This document shows positions 56,845-64,000 of a stretch of DNA of 64,000 nucleotides, one piece after another; positions within the stretch are counted from its first letter, which is position 1; every line of letters starts with the position of its first letter. The stretch covers positions 3,927,501 through 3,991,500 of the forward strand of contig NZ_CP121668.1 in NCBI RefSeq assembly GCF_029714425.1. The letters are read 5' to 3'. The translations under genes and the position numbers were made by a program. Under the pieces are notes generated by a model. The model worked only from the letters and a program-made list of their open reading frames with translations. It was not told the origin of the DNA and ran no database searches. Source of the DNA: Bradyrhizobium sp. CB2312. Its GTDB lineage: Bacteria; Pseudomonadota; Alphaproteobacteria; Rhizobiales; Xanthobacteraceae.

Positions 56845-57629
56845 GGTCGTCGCGGGTATTTTTGACATTTGCATTGGCCCTCGTGCTCGGAACCGGCCTC
56901 GCCGGCTGTAATGAGAAGCGCGATCCCGGCTTCCAGGGTTGGGTCGAGGCCGACATGATCTTCGTCAGCCCGGATGAGGCGGGCCGGGTGACGAAGCTGA
57001 ACGTGCGCGAGGGCGACGAGGTCAAGGTTGGCGATCACCTCTATTCGGTCGATGACGATCTCCAGCTCGCCGACCTCAACCAGAACAAGGCGACGCTGGC
57101 GAATGCGCAGCAGACCTATGATCGCGCGGCCTCGCTGAGCAAGACCGGATCGGGCACGCAGGCCAATCTCGACTCCGCGGTGTCGGCCTTGCGCGTTGCC
57201 GAGGCGCGGGTGGCGACGTCGGAGACGCGGATGGCGCGGCGCAAGGGCTTTGCGCCGGTCGCCGGCACCATCCAGCAGATCTATTTTCGTGAGGGCGAGA
57301 TGGTGGCGGCACAGCGACCGGTGCTGTCGATCATGCCGCCCGGTAACATGAAGCTGCGCTTCTTCGTGCCGGAGACCGAGCTGCCGAAGCTTACGATCGG
57401 CGACACGGTGCGGATCGCCTGCGACAATTGCGCCGCCGATCTCACCGCCAAGATCTACTTCATCGCGACCTCGGCGGAATACACCCCGCCCGTCATCTAC
57501 AGCCTCGAGGAGCGCAACAAGCTGGTCTATCTGATCCAGGCGCGGCCCTCGCGTCCCGACGCCTTGCGCGTCGGCCAGCCGATCAACGTCTATCTCAACC
57601 CCAAGACGCCGGTGGCGGACAAGCGATGA
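56841..57629 (+). CDS. HlyD/MFP-type lipoprotein (YbhG-like)
   Basis: The 262-residue adaptor has a lipoprotein signal (MRSSRVFLTFALALVLGTGLAGC, lipobox LAGC). The biotinyl-lipoyl-like half-motifs flank a short helical hairpin (VSPDEAGRVTKLNVREGDEVKVGDHLYSVDD ... GFAPVAGTIQQIYFREGEMV). It links the inner-membrane ABC transporter to an outer-membrane channel. It lies second in the TetR-HlyD-ABC-permease operon with 4-bp overlaps on both sides. The hairpin is short for the family. Confidence 0.9.
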   Translation: MRSSRVFLTFALALVLGTGLAGCNEKRDPGFQGWVEADMIFVSPDEAGRVTKLNVREGDEVKVGDHLYSVDDDLQLADLNQNKATLANAQQTYDRAASLSKTGSGTQANLDSAVSALRVAEARVATSETRMARRKGFAPVAGTIQQIYFREGEMVAAQRPVLSIMPPGNMKLRFFVPETELPKLTIGDTVRIACDNCAADLTAKIYFIATSAEYTPPVIYSLEERNKLVYLIQARPSRPDALRVGQPINVYLNPKTPVADKR

Positions 57630-58558
57630 ACGGCAATAGCGACATCGCGATCGACGTCAAGGGCCTCACCAAATCGTTCGGCGGGCGTGAGGTCGTGCAC
57701 GATCTGTCGATGCAGGTGAAGCGCGGCTCGATCTACGGCTTCCTCGGGCCGAACGGGTCGGGCAAGACCACGACCATCCGCATCCTCTGCGGCCTGCTGA
57801 CGCCCGACAGCGGCGAGGGCACCTGCCTCGGCTACGACATCCTTAAGGACGCTGAGAAGATCAAGCGCCAGGTCGGCTACATGACGCAGCGCTTCAGCCT
57901 GTATCAGGACCTCTCGGTGCGCGAGAACCTCGAATTTGTTGCGCGGCTCTATGGCCTTGCCGATGCGCGCGGCGCCGCGCGCGACATGATCAAGCGGCTC
58001 GGGCTCTCGGGGCGCGAGGAGCAGCTCGCGGGCGAGCTCTCAGGCGGCTGGAAGCAGCGGCTGGCGCTGGGTGCATGCACGCTGCCCAATCCGAAGCTGC
58101 TACTGCTGGACGAGCCGACCGCCGGCGTCGATCCCAAGGCCCGGCGCGATTTCTGGAACGAGATCCACGCGCTCGCGGCAGAAGGGCTCACCGTGCTGGT
58201 CTCGACCCACTACATGGACGAAGCCGAGCGCTGCCACGAGATTGCCTACATCGCCTACGGCCATTTGCTGACCCATGGCACGGTCGAGGAGGTGATCGCG
58301 GGATCCGCGCTCTCGACCTACACCGTCACCGGCGAGGACCTGAACGGCCTCACGGCCGAACTCACCGGCAAGCCCGGCATCGACATGGTGGCGCCGTTCG
58401 GCACCTCGTTGCACGTCTCGGGGCGCGACGTCGCCGCGCTCGAAGCCAGCATCGCGCCCTGGCGCGAGAAAAGCGGCCTGCACTGGCACAAATCCTCGCC
58501 CTCGCTCGAAGACGTCTTCATCGAGCTGATGAGCCGCTCCAAGGACAATTTCCAATGA
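57626..58558 (+). CDS. ABC-2-type transporter ATPase
   Basis: The 310-residue ATPase has Walker A GPNGSGKTT, signature LSGGWKQRLALG, Walker B LLLLDEPTAGVDP and switch His in STHYMDEAERC. The sequence LGPNGSGKTTTIRILCGLLTPDSGEG is typical of DrrA/YbhF types. A C-terminal region (about 215-310) is of the type that couples to ABC-2 permeases. It is a single ATPase, so it acts as a homodimer. It overlaps the permease gene by 4 bp. Confidence 0.93.
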   Translation: MNGNSDIAIDVKGLTKSFGGREVVHDLSMQVKRGSIYGFLGPNGSGKTTTIRILCGLLTPDSGEGTCLGYDILKDAEKIKRQVGYMTQRFSLYQDLSVRENLEFVARLYGLADARGAARDMIKRLGLSGREEQLAGELSGGWKQRLALGACTLPNPKLLLLDEPTAGVDPKARRDFWNEIHALAAEGLTVLVSTHYMDEAERCHEIAYIAYGHLLTHGTVEEVIAGSALSTYTVTGEDLNGLTAELTGKPGIDMVAPFGTSLHVSGRDVAALEASIAPWREKSGLHWHKSSPSLEDVFIELMSRSKDNFQ

Positions 58559-59718
58559 GCGCTGCCGATCAAGCCGCACCACGGCACGAAATCCGCGAAC
58601 GCTTCGGCTTCTGGAAGCGCTCCTACGCGATGCTGATCAAGGAGTTCATCCAGCTGAGGCGCGACCGCGTCTCGTTCGCGATGATCGTGATGCTGCCGGT
58701 GATGCAGCTTCTGTTGTTCGGCTATGCCATCAACACCACGCCGCACCATCTGCCGAGCGCAGTGCTGCTCCAGGAGGATTCCGATCTTGCCCGCTCGATC
58801 CTGAAGGCGCTGGAGAACACTGCCTATTTCCGCTTCATCTACGAGGTGCACGACGTCGACGATTTCGACAATCTGCTGAAATCCGGCAAAGTGCTATTCG
58901 GGGTCGAGATCCCGCGCGGTTTCGAGCGGGCGGTGCGGCGCGGCGACAAGCCGGCGCTGCTGGTCGCGGCCGACGCCACCGACCCCGTGGCGGCCAGCTC
59001 CGCGCTCGGCTCGCTCGGCAAGGTGGTGCAGACCGCGCTCGCGCACGATCTCTACATCGGCGATCCCCCGGAGATGCCGTTCGAGATCCGAGCGCATGCC
59101 CGCTACAATCCGGCAGCGGCCTCCAGCCTCAACATCGTGCCGGGCCTCGTCGGTACCATCCTCACCATGACCATGCTGATCTTCACCGCGCTGTCGGTCA
59201 CGCGCGAGGTCGAGCGCGGCACCATGGAAAGCCTGTTGTCGATGCCGATCAAGCCGGTCGAGGTGATGTTCGGCAAGATCATCCCTTACGTGCTGGTCGG
59301 CTTCGTCCAGGCCTTTCTCATCATCGGCATCGGCGTGCTCCTGTTCGGCGTGCCCGTGCTCGGCAATCTGTTCCTGCTGGCGCTGCTCTCGACGCTGTTC
59401 ATCACCACCAATCTCGCGATCGGCTACACGATCTCGACCGTGGTGCAGAACCAGCTCCAGGCCATGCAGATGTCGATGATGTTCTTCCTGCCGAGCATCC
59501 TGCTGTCCGGCTTCATGTTCCCGTTCGCGGGCATGCCGGCCTGGGCGCAATATCTCGGCGAAGGCCTGCCGCTGACGCATTATTTGCGCATCGTCCGCGC
59601 CATCATGCTGAAGGGCGCGACCATGCAGAACCTGCGGTTCGACGCCCTGGCGCTGGCGGCCCTGATGCTGCTCGCCATGGTCATCGCCGTGACGCGCTTC
59701 CGCCGCACGCTGGATTGA
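58555..59718 (+). CDS. ABC-2-type permease
   Basis: The 387-residue permease has an N-terminal helix (YAMLIKEFIQLRRDRVSFAMIVMLPVMQLLLFGYAI) and a large periplasmic domain (about 60-180). Five further helices follow, with the family block LSVTREVERGTMESLLSMPIKPVEVMFGKIIPYVLVGF. Only one permease is present, where the YbhFSR system has two, so a homodimer is implied. It probably exports toxic organic compounds or lipids. It ends the operon and is followed by a palindromic repeat. Confidence 0.92.
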   Translation: MSAADQAAPRHEIRERFGFWKRSYAMLIKEFIQLRRDRVSFAMIVMLPVMQLLLFGYAINTTPHHLPSAVLLQEDSDLARSILKALENTAYFRFIYEVHDVDDFDNLLKSGKVLFGVEIPRGFERAVRRGDKPALLVAADATDPVAASSALGSLGKVVQTALAHDLYIGDPPEMPFEIRAHARYNPAAASSLNIVPGLVGTILTMTMLIFTALSVTREVERGTMESLLSMPIKPVEVMFGKIIPYVLVGFVQAFLIIGIGVLLFGVPVLGNLFLLALLSTLFITTNLAIGYTISTVVQNQLQAMQMSMMFFLPSILLSGFMFPFAGMPAWAQYLGEGLPLTHYLRIVRAIMLKGATMQNLRFDALALAALMLLAMVIAVTRFRRTLD

Positions 59719-59735
59719 GGCAAACTGTTCCCGAT

Positions 59736-59815
59736 GTCATTCCGGAGCGATGCGATAGCATCGAGCCCGGAATCTCGAGATTGCGGGTTCACGCTTGCGC
59801 GCGGCCCGGAACGAG
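59736..59815. repeat. GTCATTCCGGAGCG palindromic repeat
   Basis: GTCATTCCGGAGCGATGCGA...TAGCATCGAGCCCGGAAT is followed by an inverted CTCGAGATTGCGGGTTC...GCGCGGCCCGGAACGA tail. It separates the efflux operon from the cyclase gene. The tail resembles the truncated unit at the window start (7-76). Confidence 0.8.
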
Positions 59816-59823
59816 CAGGGGGA

Positions 59824-61134
59824 ATGATGGCGAGGTTTGCGAGCAGGAAGGCGCGGCAGCATGCCGTGCTCTCGGAGGATTTCGAGCGCGAGCTGACGCG
59901 GGAGGTGCTGCGCACCGAGCTGTTGCGGGTGCGGACACTGATCATCACCGGCTGCGTTATGGTCTTGTTCCTCACCTCGACCTTCCTGATCGACCCTGCT
60001 CTCGTGAACCGAGTCTGGCGCGGGACAGAGGGCCTCGTCCGCGAATACATCCTTTTAGGAGGCTTCATCCTCTTCGAAGCCTGGGTTCACGGCCAGATCA
60101 GGCGAAACCTGAAGCTCGATCGCGACCTCCCGGTGATCAGGCGCTATGTCGGCGCCTTCATCGAAACGTCGCTGCCGACGATCATCCTGATCCTGCAGAT
60201 CCGCAGCATGGGCGCTGGGCCCGCGCTCGGTTTCGTGCTGCCGCTGGTCTATTTCATCTTCGTCATTCTTTCGACGCTGCGGCTCGATTTCTGGCTGTCG
60301 ACCTTCACGGGATTTGTGGCTGGAGCCCAGCTCCTGGCTGTCGCGCTGTATTACAATTCGGTGAACGACGCCGGCGAGCCCCTGATCTACTTCCACGCAG
60401 TGCGCAGCACGGTCATCCTGATCTGCGGCGTGCTTGCGGGCTCCGTCGGCGCGCAGCTCCGCCGCCAGTTTGCCGCGAGCATCGCAGCGGCCACCGCGCG
60501 CGACCGCGTGACGAACCTGTTCGGCCAGCACGTGTCCCCGCAAGTTGTGGAGCGGCTGATGGCAACGGGAACTACTGCGAGTGGTGACGTCCGCCGCGTC
60601 GCCGTGATGTTCGTGGATTTCCGCGGCTTCACCGCCGGTGCGCAGTCGCGCACGCCGCAGGAGGTGGTCGACCGGCTCGACGGCGCCTTCGCCGTGCTGG
60701 TCGACATCCTCGACCGCGAGGGTGGCATCGTGAACAAGTTTCTCGGTGACGGCTTTCTCGCCCTGTTCGGTGCGCCGCTGGAGGCCTCGGATGCCGCGCA
60801 TCGCGCGGTCGCGGCCGGCCGCGAGATGCTGACCGCGATGGACCGCATCAATGCAGAGACGAGCTGGCCGCTGCGGATCGGCATCGGCATCCATTTCGGC
60901 GAGGTCGTCGCCGGCAATATCGGCTCGCCCCGGCGCAAGGAATACACTGTGATCGGCGACACCGTGAACTTCGCCTCGCGGCTGGAGGCGCTGAACAAGG
61001 AGTTCGGCTCGCAGCTGTTGATCTCCGCATCCGTGCGCGAGGCGCTCGGCGATGACGGCAAGGACGCCGTCGCGCTCGGCGAAGTCGAGGTGCGCGGCTA
61101 CGAGCAGAAGGTCGCGGTGTATCAACTGGGGTAG
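59824..61134 (+). CDS. Class III adenylate/guanylate cyclase, six-helix membrane anchor
   Basis: The 436-residue protein has six hydrophobic helices (about 38-58, 72-92, 112-132, 138-158, 164-184 and 192-214). A class III cyclase domain follows (about 240-430). Metal-binding aspartates are in VMFVDFRGF and FLGDGFLALFG. Substrate-specifying Lys sits in VNKFLGDG, and YTVIGDTVNFASRLEALNKEFG is the usual transition-state block. Lys plus IGD-T favour ATP, hence cAMP. The ATG at 59824 follows GGGGGAA. It could supply cAMP for the CRP-type site at 15434 and the cNMP-binding protein at 6043-6849, but that link is speculative. Confidence 0.92.
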   Translation: MMARFASRKARQHAVLSEDFERELTREVLRTELLRVRTLIITGCVMVLFLTSTFLIDPALVNRVWRGTEGLVREYILLGGFILFEAWVHGQIRRNLKLDRDLPVIRRYVGAFIETSLPTIILILQIRSMGAGPALGFVLPLVYFIFVILSTLRLDFWLSTFTGFVAGAQLLAVALYYNSVNDAGEPLIYFHAVRSTVILICGVLAGSVGAQLRRQFAASIAAATARDRVTNLFGQHVSPQVVERLMATGTTASGDVRRVAVMFVDFRGFTAGAQSRTPQEVVDRLDGAFAVLVDILDREGGIVNKFLGDGFLALFGAPLEASDAAHRAVAAGREMLTAMDRINAETSWPLRIGIGIHFGEVVAGNIGSPRRKEYTVIGDTVNFASRLEALNKEFGSQLLISASVREALGDDGKDAVALGEVEVRGYEQKVAVYQLG

Positions 61135-61230
61135 CGCGACTTCAAATGTCAGTCGCGTTTCGTTGAAGCGGATCGCGTTCCGTTGAAGGCGCGTGATGAA
61201 ATATCCTTGGTAGCCTTCGGGTCTTGCACA

Positions 61231-61258
61231 GTGAAAGCCGAAACATCTCGGCTTTCAC
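61231..61258 (+). promoter_or_regulatory. 11-bp perfect hairpin ahead of a small secreted protein gene
   Basis: GTGAAAGCCGA (61231-61241) and its complement (61248-61258) surround AACATC, 20 bp before the ATG at 61279. It would sit in the 5' leader of that gene or act as a cyclase terminator. No T-tract follows, which favours a leader structure or operator. Confidence 0.55.
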
Positions 61259-61278
61259 TTGTCATCCGGAGAAAGCCA

Positions 61279-61494
61279 ATGACCCGATTGTCTCTTGTTG
61301 CGACCGCTCTGATCGCTGCCGCCGTCTACCAGACCCAGGCCGCTGCGGCGCGCGACGTCGCCCCACGGCGCGCCGCGACCCAGGCGACGGCGGACTGCGT
61401 CAGGGCTCCGGCAGAAGGCTCGTATGCTTCTGCGCCCTACAGGCAGCCGCCGTGCCTGCCGAACGCGGCGTACACCTACGCGTATCCGTACTAG
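61279..61494 (+). CDS. Small secreted protein, 71 residues
   Basis: The product has a signal peptide (MTRLSLVATALIAAAVYQTQAAA). The short mature part is rich in Ala, Pro and Tyr and carries two cysteines (TADCVRAPAEG and PPCLPNAAYTYAYPY). The Tyr-rich C-terminus is unusual. I do not recognise the family. The ATG at 61279 follows CGGAGAAAG. A 14-bp terminator-like hairpin follows at 61509-61543, so the gene seems to be an independent transcript. Confidence 0.7.
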   Translation: MTRLSLVATALIAAAVYQTQAAAARDVAPRRAATQATADCVRAPAEGSYASAPYRQPPCLPNAAYTYAYPY

Positions 61495-61508
61495 CGATCA
61501 CGACGGAC

Positions 61509-61543
61509 GAGGCCGGGCTGGCGGACTCTGCCAGCCCGGCCTC
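61509..61543 (+). terminator. 14-bp perfect hairpin terminator-like element
   Basis: GAGGCCGGGCTGGC (61509-61522) pairs perfectly with 61530-61543 around GGACTCT. It follows the small secreted protein gene by 14 bp. There is no clear T-tract, so termination may need Rho, but the stem is very stable. Confidence 0.7.
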
Positions 61544-61691
61544 GCGAACGGTTGCGCCTTCGTCTACCAACGCGTCATTCGCCATTGCTCCGATTGCTCC
61601 GAATTTTGGGGCATGACGGACGATGTCGCCGGCCTGTAGACTGCCGCGCGATGCGGCCGGTCGTGGCCGCGACTTGCATGGGGAAGTGACG

Positions 61692-62606
61692 ATGCAGCGC
61701 CGCTACATCACCGTCGACGTGTTCACCGACCGCGCCTTCGGCGGCAACCAGCTCGCCGTGGTGCTCGATGCCGGCGGGCTTTCGACCACGCAGATGCAGG
61801 CGATCGCGACCGAGTTCAACTATTCCGAGACGACCTTCGTGCTGCCGCCGCGCGACAAGGCCAATGACGCCGAGGTGCGCATCTTCACGCCGGTGCAGGA
61901 GATCGCCTTTGCCGGCCATCCCAATGTCGGCACCGCCTTCGTGCTGGCCTCGATGGCGAAAGAGCCGAAGCTGCGGCTGCTGTTCGAGGAGAAGGCCGGG
62001 CTCGTACCTGTCAAGATCGTGCGGGATCAGGGCCGGGTGATCAGGACCGAACTCACCGCGCCGCAGTCTCTGGCGCGGCATGCGCCGCTGTCTCCCGCTG
62101 AAGCGGCCAGCTGCATTTCGCTTGGCGCAGATGACATCAAGATCGACAACCACGCACCGCATGTCGTTACCGTCGGAAACGCGTTCCTGGTGATGGAGCT
62201 GCATTCGCGCGAGGCGCTCAAGCGGGCCCGGCCCGATGCTGTGGCCTACGGCAAGGTCTTGCCGCGCGACGGTGCCCGCTCGGTGTGGTTCTATACGCGC
62301 GACGTGCCGCCAGCGGAGGCGCCTTGCGAGCGGCAGGCGCGGATGTTCATGCGCGGCGCCTCCGGGCTCGTCGAGGACCCCGCCACCGGCAGCGCCACGG
62401 TCGCCGCCGCGGCGCTGTTCGCCGATCTCGATCCCGCGCGTGACGGTGAACTGAAGCTCACTGTCGGCCAGGGCTTTGACATGGGCCGGCCCAGCATCCT
62501 CCAGACGTGCGTGCGCAAGCAGGGCGGCAAGATCGTCTCCGCCCATGTCGGCGGCAGCTGCGTGCAGATGATGGAGGGGACGTTCAAGCTGGCGGGGGAG
62601 GGCTGA
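61692..62606 (+). CDS. PhzF-family epimerase/isomerase-like protein
   Basis: The 304-residue protein has the PhzF two-lobe fold. Its N-terminal motif RYITVDVFTDRAFGGNQLAVV is typical, the catalytic Glu lies in FNYSETTFVLPP, and the loop RIFTPVQEIAFAGHPNVGTAFVL and C-terminal GLVEDPATGSATVA are family hallmarks. Members catalyse isomerisations of small acids; true phenazine synthesis needs other phz genes that are absent here. The ATG at 61692 has GGGGAAG just upstream. It is monocistronic. Confidence 0.92.
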   Translation: MQRRYITVDVFTDRAFGGNQLAVVLDAGGLSTTQMQAIATEFNYSETTFVLPPRDKANDAEVRIFTPVQEIAFAGHPNVGTAFVLASMAKEPKLRLLFEEKAGLVPVKIVRDQGRVIRTELTAPQSLARHAPLSPAEAASCISLGADDIKIDNHAPHVVTVGNAFLVMELHSREALKRARPDAVAYGKVLPRDGARSVWFYTRDVPPAEAPCERQARMFMRGASGLVEDPATGSATVAAAALFADLDPARDGELKLTVGQGFDMGRPSILQTCVRKQGGKIVSAHVGGSCVQMMEGTFKLAGEG

Positions 62607-62609
62607 ATC

Positions 62610-62712
62610 GTCATTCCGGGGCGCGACGAAGTCGCGAGCCCGGAATCCATTCTTCCACCTGCGCTGCCGCTCAATGGATTCCGGGCTCGCGCTACGCGCG
62701 CCCCGGAATGAC
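62610..62712. repeat. GTCATTCCGGGGCGCG palindromic repeat
   Basis: GTCATTCCGGGGCGCGACGA...CCCGGAATCCATTC is mirrored by ATGGATTCCGGGCTCGCGC...GCCCCGGAATGAC, with long nearly perfect arms. It lies between convergent genes and can act as a bidirectional terminator. The copy at 46852-47014 shares the outer arms. Confidence 0.88.
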
Positions 62713-62720
62713 GGCAACAG

Positions 62721-63182
62721 CTACACCTGCCGTCCCGCCAAATTTTTCACCGCCACGCCATCGCGCTCCTCGATGATCTCCGCGATCATCTGGCGGTGGC
62801 AGTGGGTGTGATCGCGCTCGTAGCAGAGCAGGCACACGGGACCTGCCTTCTTCACCAGCGCCGAAAGCTCGTCCATCGCTTCCTTGGCTTCGGGCGCCTT
62901 CAGGTGCCTCGAGAAGACTTTCTCCAGCACGTCATATTGGCCGCTGCGCGCGGCAAGCCGCCCTTCCTTCGGCGTGCCGAGGGCTGCGAGATGGACATAG
63001 GCGATGCCGCGTTCGTCCAAGCCGGCGGCGAGCTGCTTCTTGGAAAAGCCCGGCCGGCGCGACGACGTCACCGCGCGCACGTCGACCACGAGCTTGACGC
63101 CGGCCTGCTCCAGCTCGTCCAGCACCGCCTTGGGCGGCGTCTGCTCATAGCCGATGGTGAAGAGCTTCTTCGCCTTTGCCAT
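62721..63182 (-). CDS. DUF488-family protein
   Basis: The 153-residue cytoplasmic protein matches DUF488: KLFTIGYEQTPPKAVLDELEQAGVKLVVDVRAVTSSRRPGFSKKQLAAGL. The C-terminal Cys/His motif is VCLLCYERDHTHCHRQMIAE. The CxxE...HCHR motif suggests a metal or catalytic site; the activity is not known. The start at 63182 (MAKAKKLFTIGYEQ) is standard, since the longer in-frame reading runs through a repeat. It is co-directional with the DUF72 gene, a pairing often seen in bacteria. Confidence 0.9.
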   Translation of the reverse strand: MAKAKKLFTIGYEQTPPKAVLDELEQAGVKLVVDVRAVTSSRRPGFSKKQLAAGLDERGIAYVHLAALGTPKEGRLAARSGQYDVLEKVFSRHLKAPEAKEAMDELSALVKKAGPVCLLCYERDHTHCHRQMIAEIIEERDGVAVKNLAGRQV

Positions 63183-63212
63183 GAGACACCTCAGGTCACG
63201 ACACGGGAGGTC

Positions 63213-63296
63213 GTCATGCCCGGGCTTGTCCCGGGCATCCACGTTCTTCGTGCCGCGCAGCTAGGCGTGGATGGCCGGGACAAGCCCGGCCATGAC
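63213..63296. repeat. GTCATGCCCGGGCTTG palindromic repeat
   Basis: GTCATGCCCGGGCTTGTCCC...GGGCATCCACG is mirrored by CGTGGATGGCCGGGACAAGC...CCGGCCATGAC around a TTCTTCGTGCCGCGCAGCTAG centre. It lies between DUF72 and DUF488 genes. Confidence 0.88.
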
Positions 63297-63348
63297 GATG
63301 TGAAAGCTTTCGTGGCCTTAACTGAGAGTGTCATAGGCGGTAGCCCGC

Positions 63349-64000
63349 TCAGCTCACCCGCGCGATCAGTTCCATGGCGCCGTGCGGCGCGCGCACCTTG
63401 CCCTCGTGGATGACATAGGCGAACACGTCGCGCGGCTCCTTGTTCGGCTTGGCCTTGTCAACCTTTGGCAGGTCGTCGGGTTCACTGCCGGAGGCCCACG
63501 CCTGAAAGCGCTCGGCCCAGGCATCGAGCTGTTTCGGCGGATAGCAGGTCTTGATCTCGTCATCGCCTTTTTGCAGCCGCGCATAGACGAAGTCGCTGGC
63601 GACATCGGCGATCGCCGGATATTTGCCGTGCTCGGCGAACACAACCGGCGTCTCGAACTCGCGGATCAGCGCGATGAAATCCGGCGTGCAGAAACTGTCG
63701 TGGCGGACCTCGACGACATGGCGCAGCGCACGGCCGTCGAGCTTGCGCGGCAGCAGCTCGAGGAACTTGCCGAAGTCGGCGCCGTCGAACTTCTTCGTCG
63801 GCGCGAACTGCCAGAGTGCCGGCCCGAGCCGGTCGCCGAGCTCCAGCACGCCGGAATCGTAGAACCGTTTGATGGAGTCGCCGGCGTCAGCGAGCACGCG
63901 GCGATTGGTGGCGAAGCGCGGTCCCTTCACGGAGAATACGAATCCGTCGGGGACTTCGCTCGCCCATTTGCGAAAGCTCTCCGGCTTCTGCGAGCCGTAA
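63349..64000 (-). CDS. DUF72-family protein, 5' end outside the window
   Basis: The visible 217 codons end ...ELIARVS and read upstream without a stop to the window edge: YGSQKPESFRKWASEVPDGFVFSVKGPRFATN. This is the DUF72 (YecE-like) core. FVFSVKGP, GDRLGPALWQFAPTKKFD and HVVEVRHDSF are family motifs. The fold is a TIM barrel of unknown activity. The apparent ATG at 63930 is internal. It is upstream of and co-directional with the DUF488 gene. Confidence 0.88.
   Translation of the reverse strand, partial: YGSQKPESFRKWASEVPDGFVFSVKGPRFATNRRVLADAGDSIKRFYDSGVLELGDRLGPALWQFAPTKKFDGADFGKFLELLPRKLDGRALRHVVEVRHDSFCTPDFIALIREFETPVVFAEHGKYPAIADVASDFVYARLQKGDDEIKTCYPPKQLDAWAERFQAWASGSEPDDLPKVDKAKPNKEPRDVFAYVIHEGKVRAPHGAMELIARVS

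Noticed and set aside
61692..62606. Phenazine biosynthesis locus
   Set aside because: Only a PhzF-fold protein is present; no other phz genes are near, and PhzF-like proteins are common outside phenazine pathways.

Overview
The window is high-GC alphaproteobacterial DNA that reads as Bradyrhizobium. The strongest markers are an avidin-family protein matching bradavidin, including its C-terminal tag (52057-52542); at least ten dispersed GTCATTCC/GTCATGCC-type palindromic repeats of the kind common in Bradyrhizobium intergenic regions; a complete liv transporter; and pca and cox gene clusters. This is a chromosomal, mostly ordinary segment. The one clear mobile element is an IS110/IS1111-type insertion sequence near the left end.

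Layout. 138-8200 is mixed metabolism: an E2-like acyltransferase, a secreted cupin gene split by the IS, an HpcH/HpaI aldolase, murI, a cytochrome b561, a glutathione transferase, a membrane cNMP-binding protein and an exported SecD-like head protein. 8449-11757 holds an acyl-CoA synthetase and an LVIVD-repeat protein. 11827-15265 holds a Tat-exported solute-binding protein divergent from a sensor kinase. 15515-17362 is an exported caspase-like protein behind a perfect TGTGA-N6-TCACA site. 17520-20151 has an M20 amidohydrolase, a 33-codon gene and a TetR regulator. 20263-22291 is a NarL/UhpA-type two-component pair. 22493-26841 is a five-gene run (MotA/TolQ-like channel, ExbD-topology partner, second membrane protein, metallophosphoesterase, kinase-USP fusion) that I consider the best candidate for an undescribed system. 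26882-27412 is a run of three tiny genes. 27576-31280 has rpe, an EF-hand protein with a textbook sigma-54 promoter, a P1-family peptidase and a membrane protein. 31258-34698 is a MASE4-like hybrid kinase divergent from a lone receiver protein. 34782-39879 is livHMGF plus livK. 40155-41087 has a PGQQ-repeat small protein and a membrane protein. 41049-43786 is pcaBDC (protocatechuate branch). 43957-50876 is a cox-type molybdenum hydroxylase cluster (G, S, M, D, E, split XdhC, MPT-binding/MobA fusion) with no large catalytic subunit. 51047-56047 carries secreted proteins, bradavidin, an alcohol dehydrogenase, and an ArsR/AHSA1/GFA operon. 56155-59718 is a TetR-HlyD-ABC efflux operon. 59824-64000 has an adenylate cyclase, a small secreted protein, a PhzF-like protein, DUF488 and a partial DUF72.

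The most checkable result is at the IS. Deleting exactly 1149-2552 (1404 bp) rejoins the two cupin fragments in frame into a 129-residue exported cupin. The roughly 290-nt noncoding stretch downstream of the transposase contains a 10-nt complement of one target flank and a 7-nt copy of the other, on either side of a short stem. That is the arrangement expected of a bridge RNA/seekRNA guide. All functional names are family assignments made from reading the translations; no database search was run.
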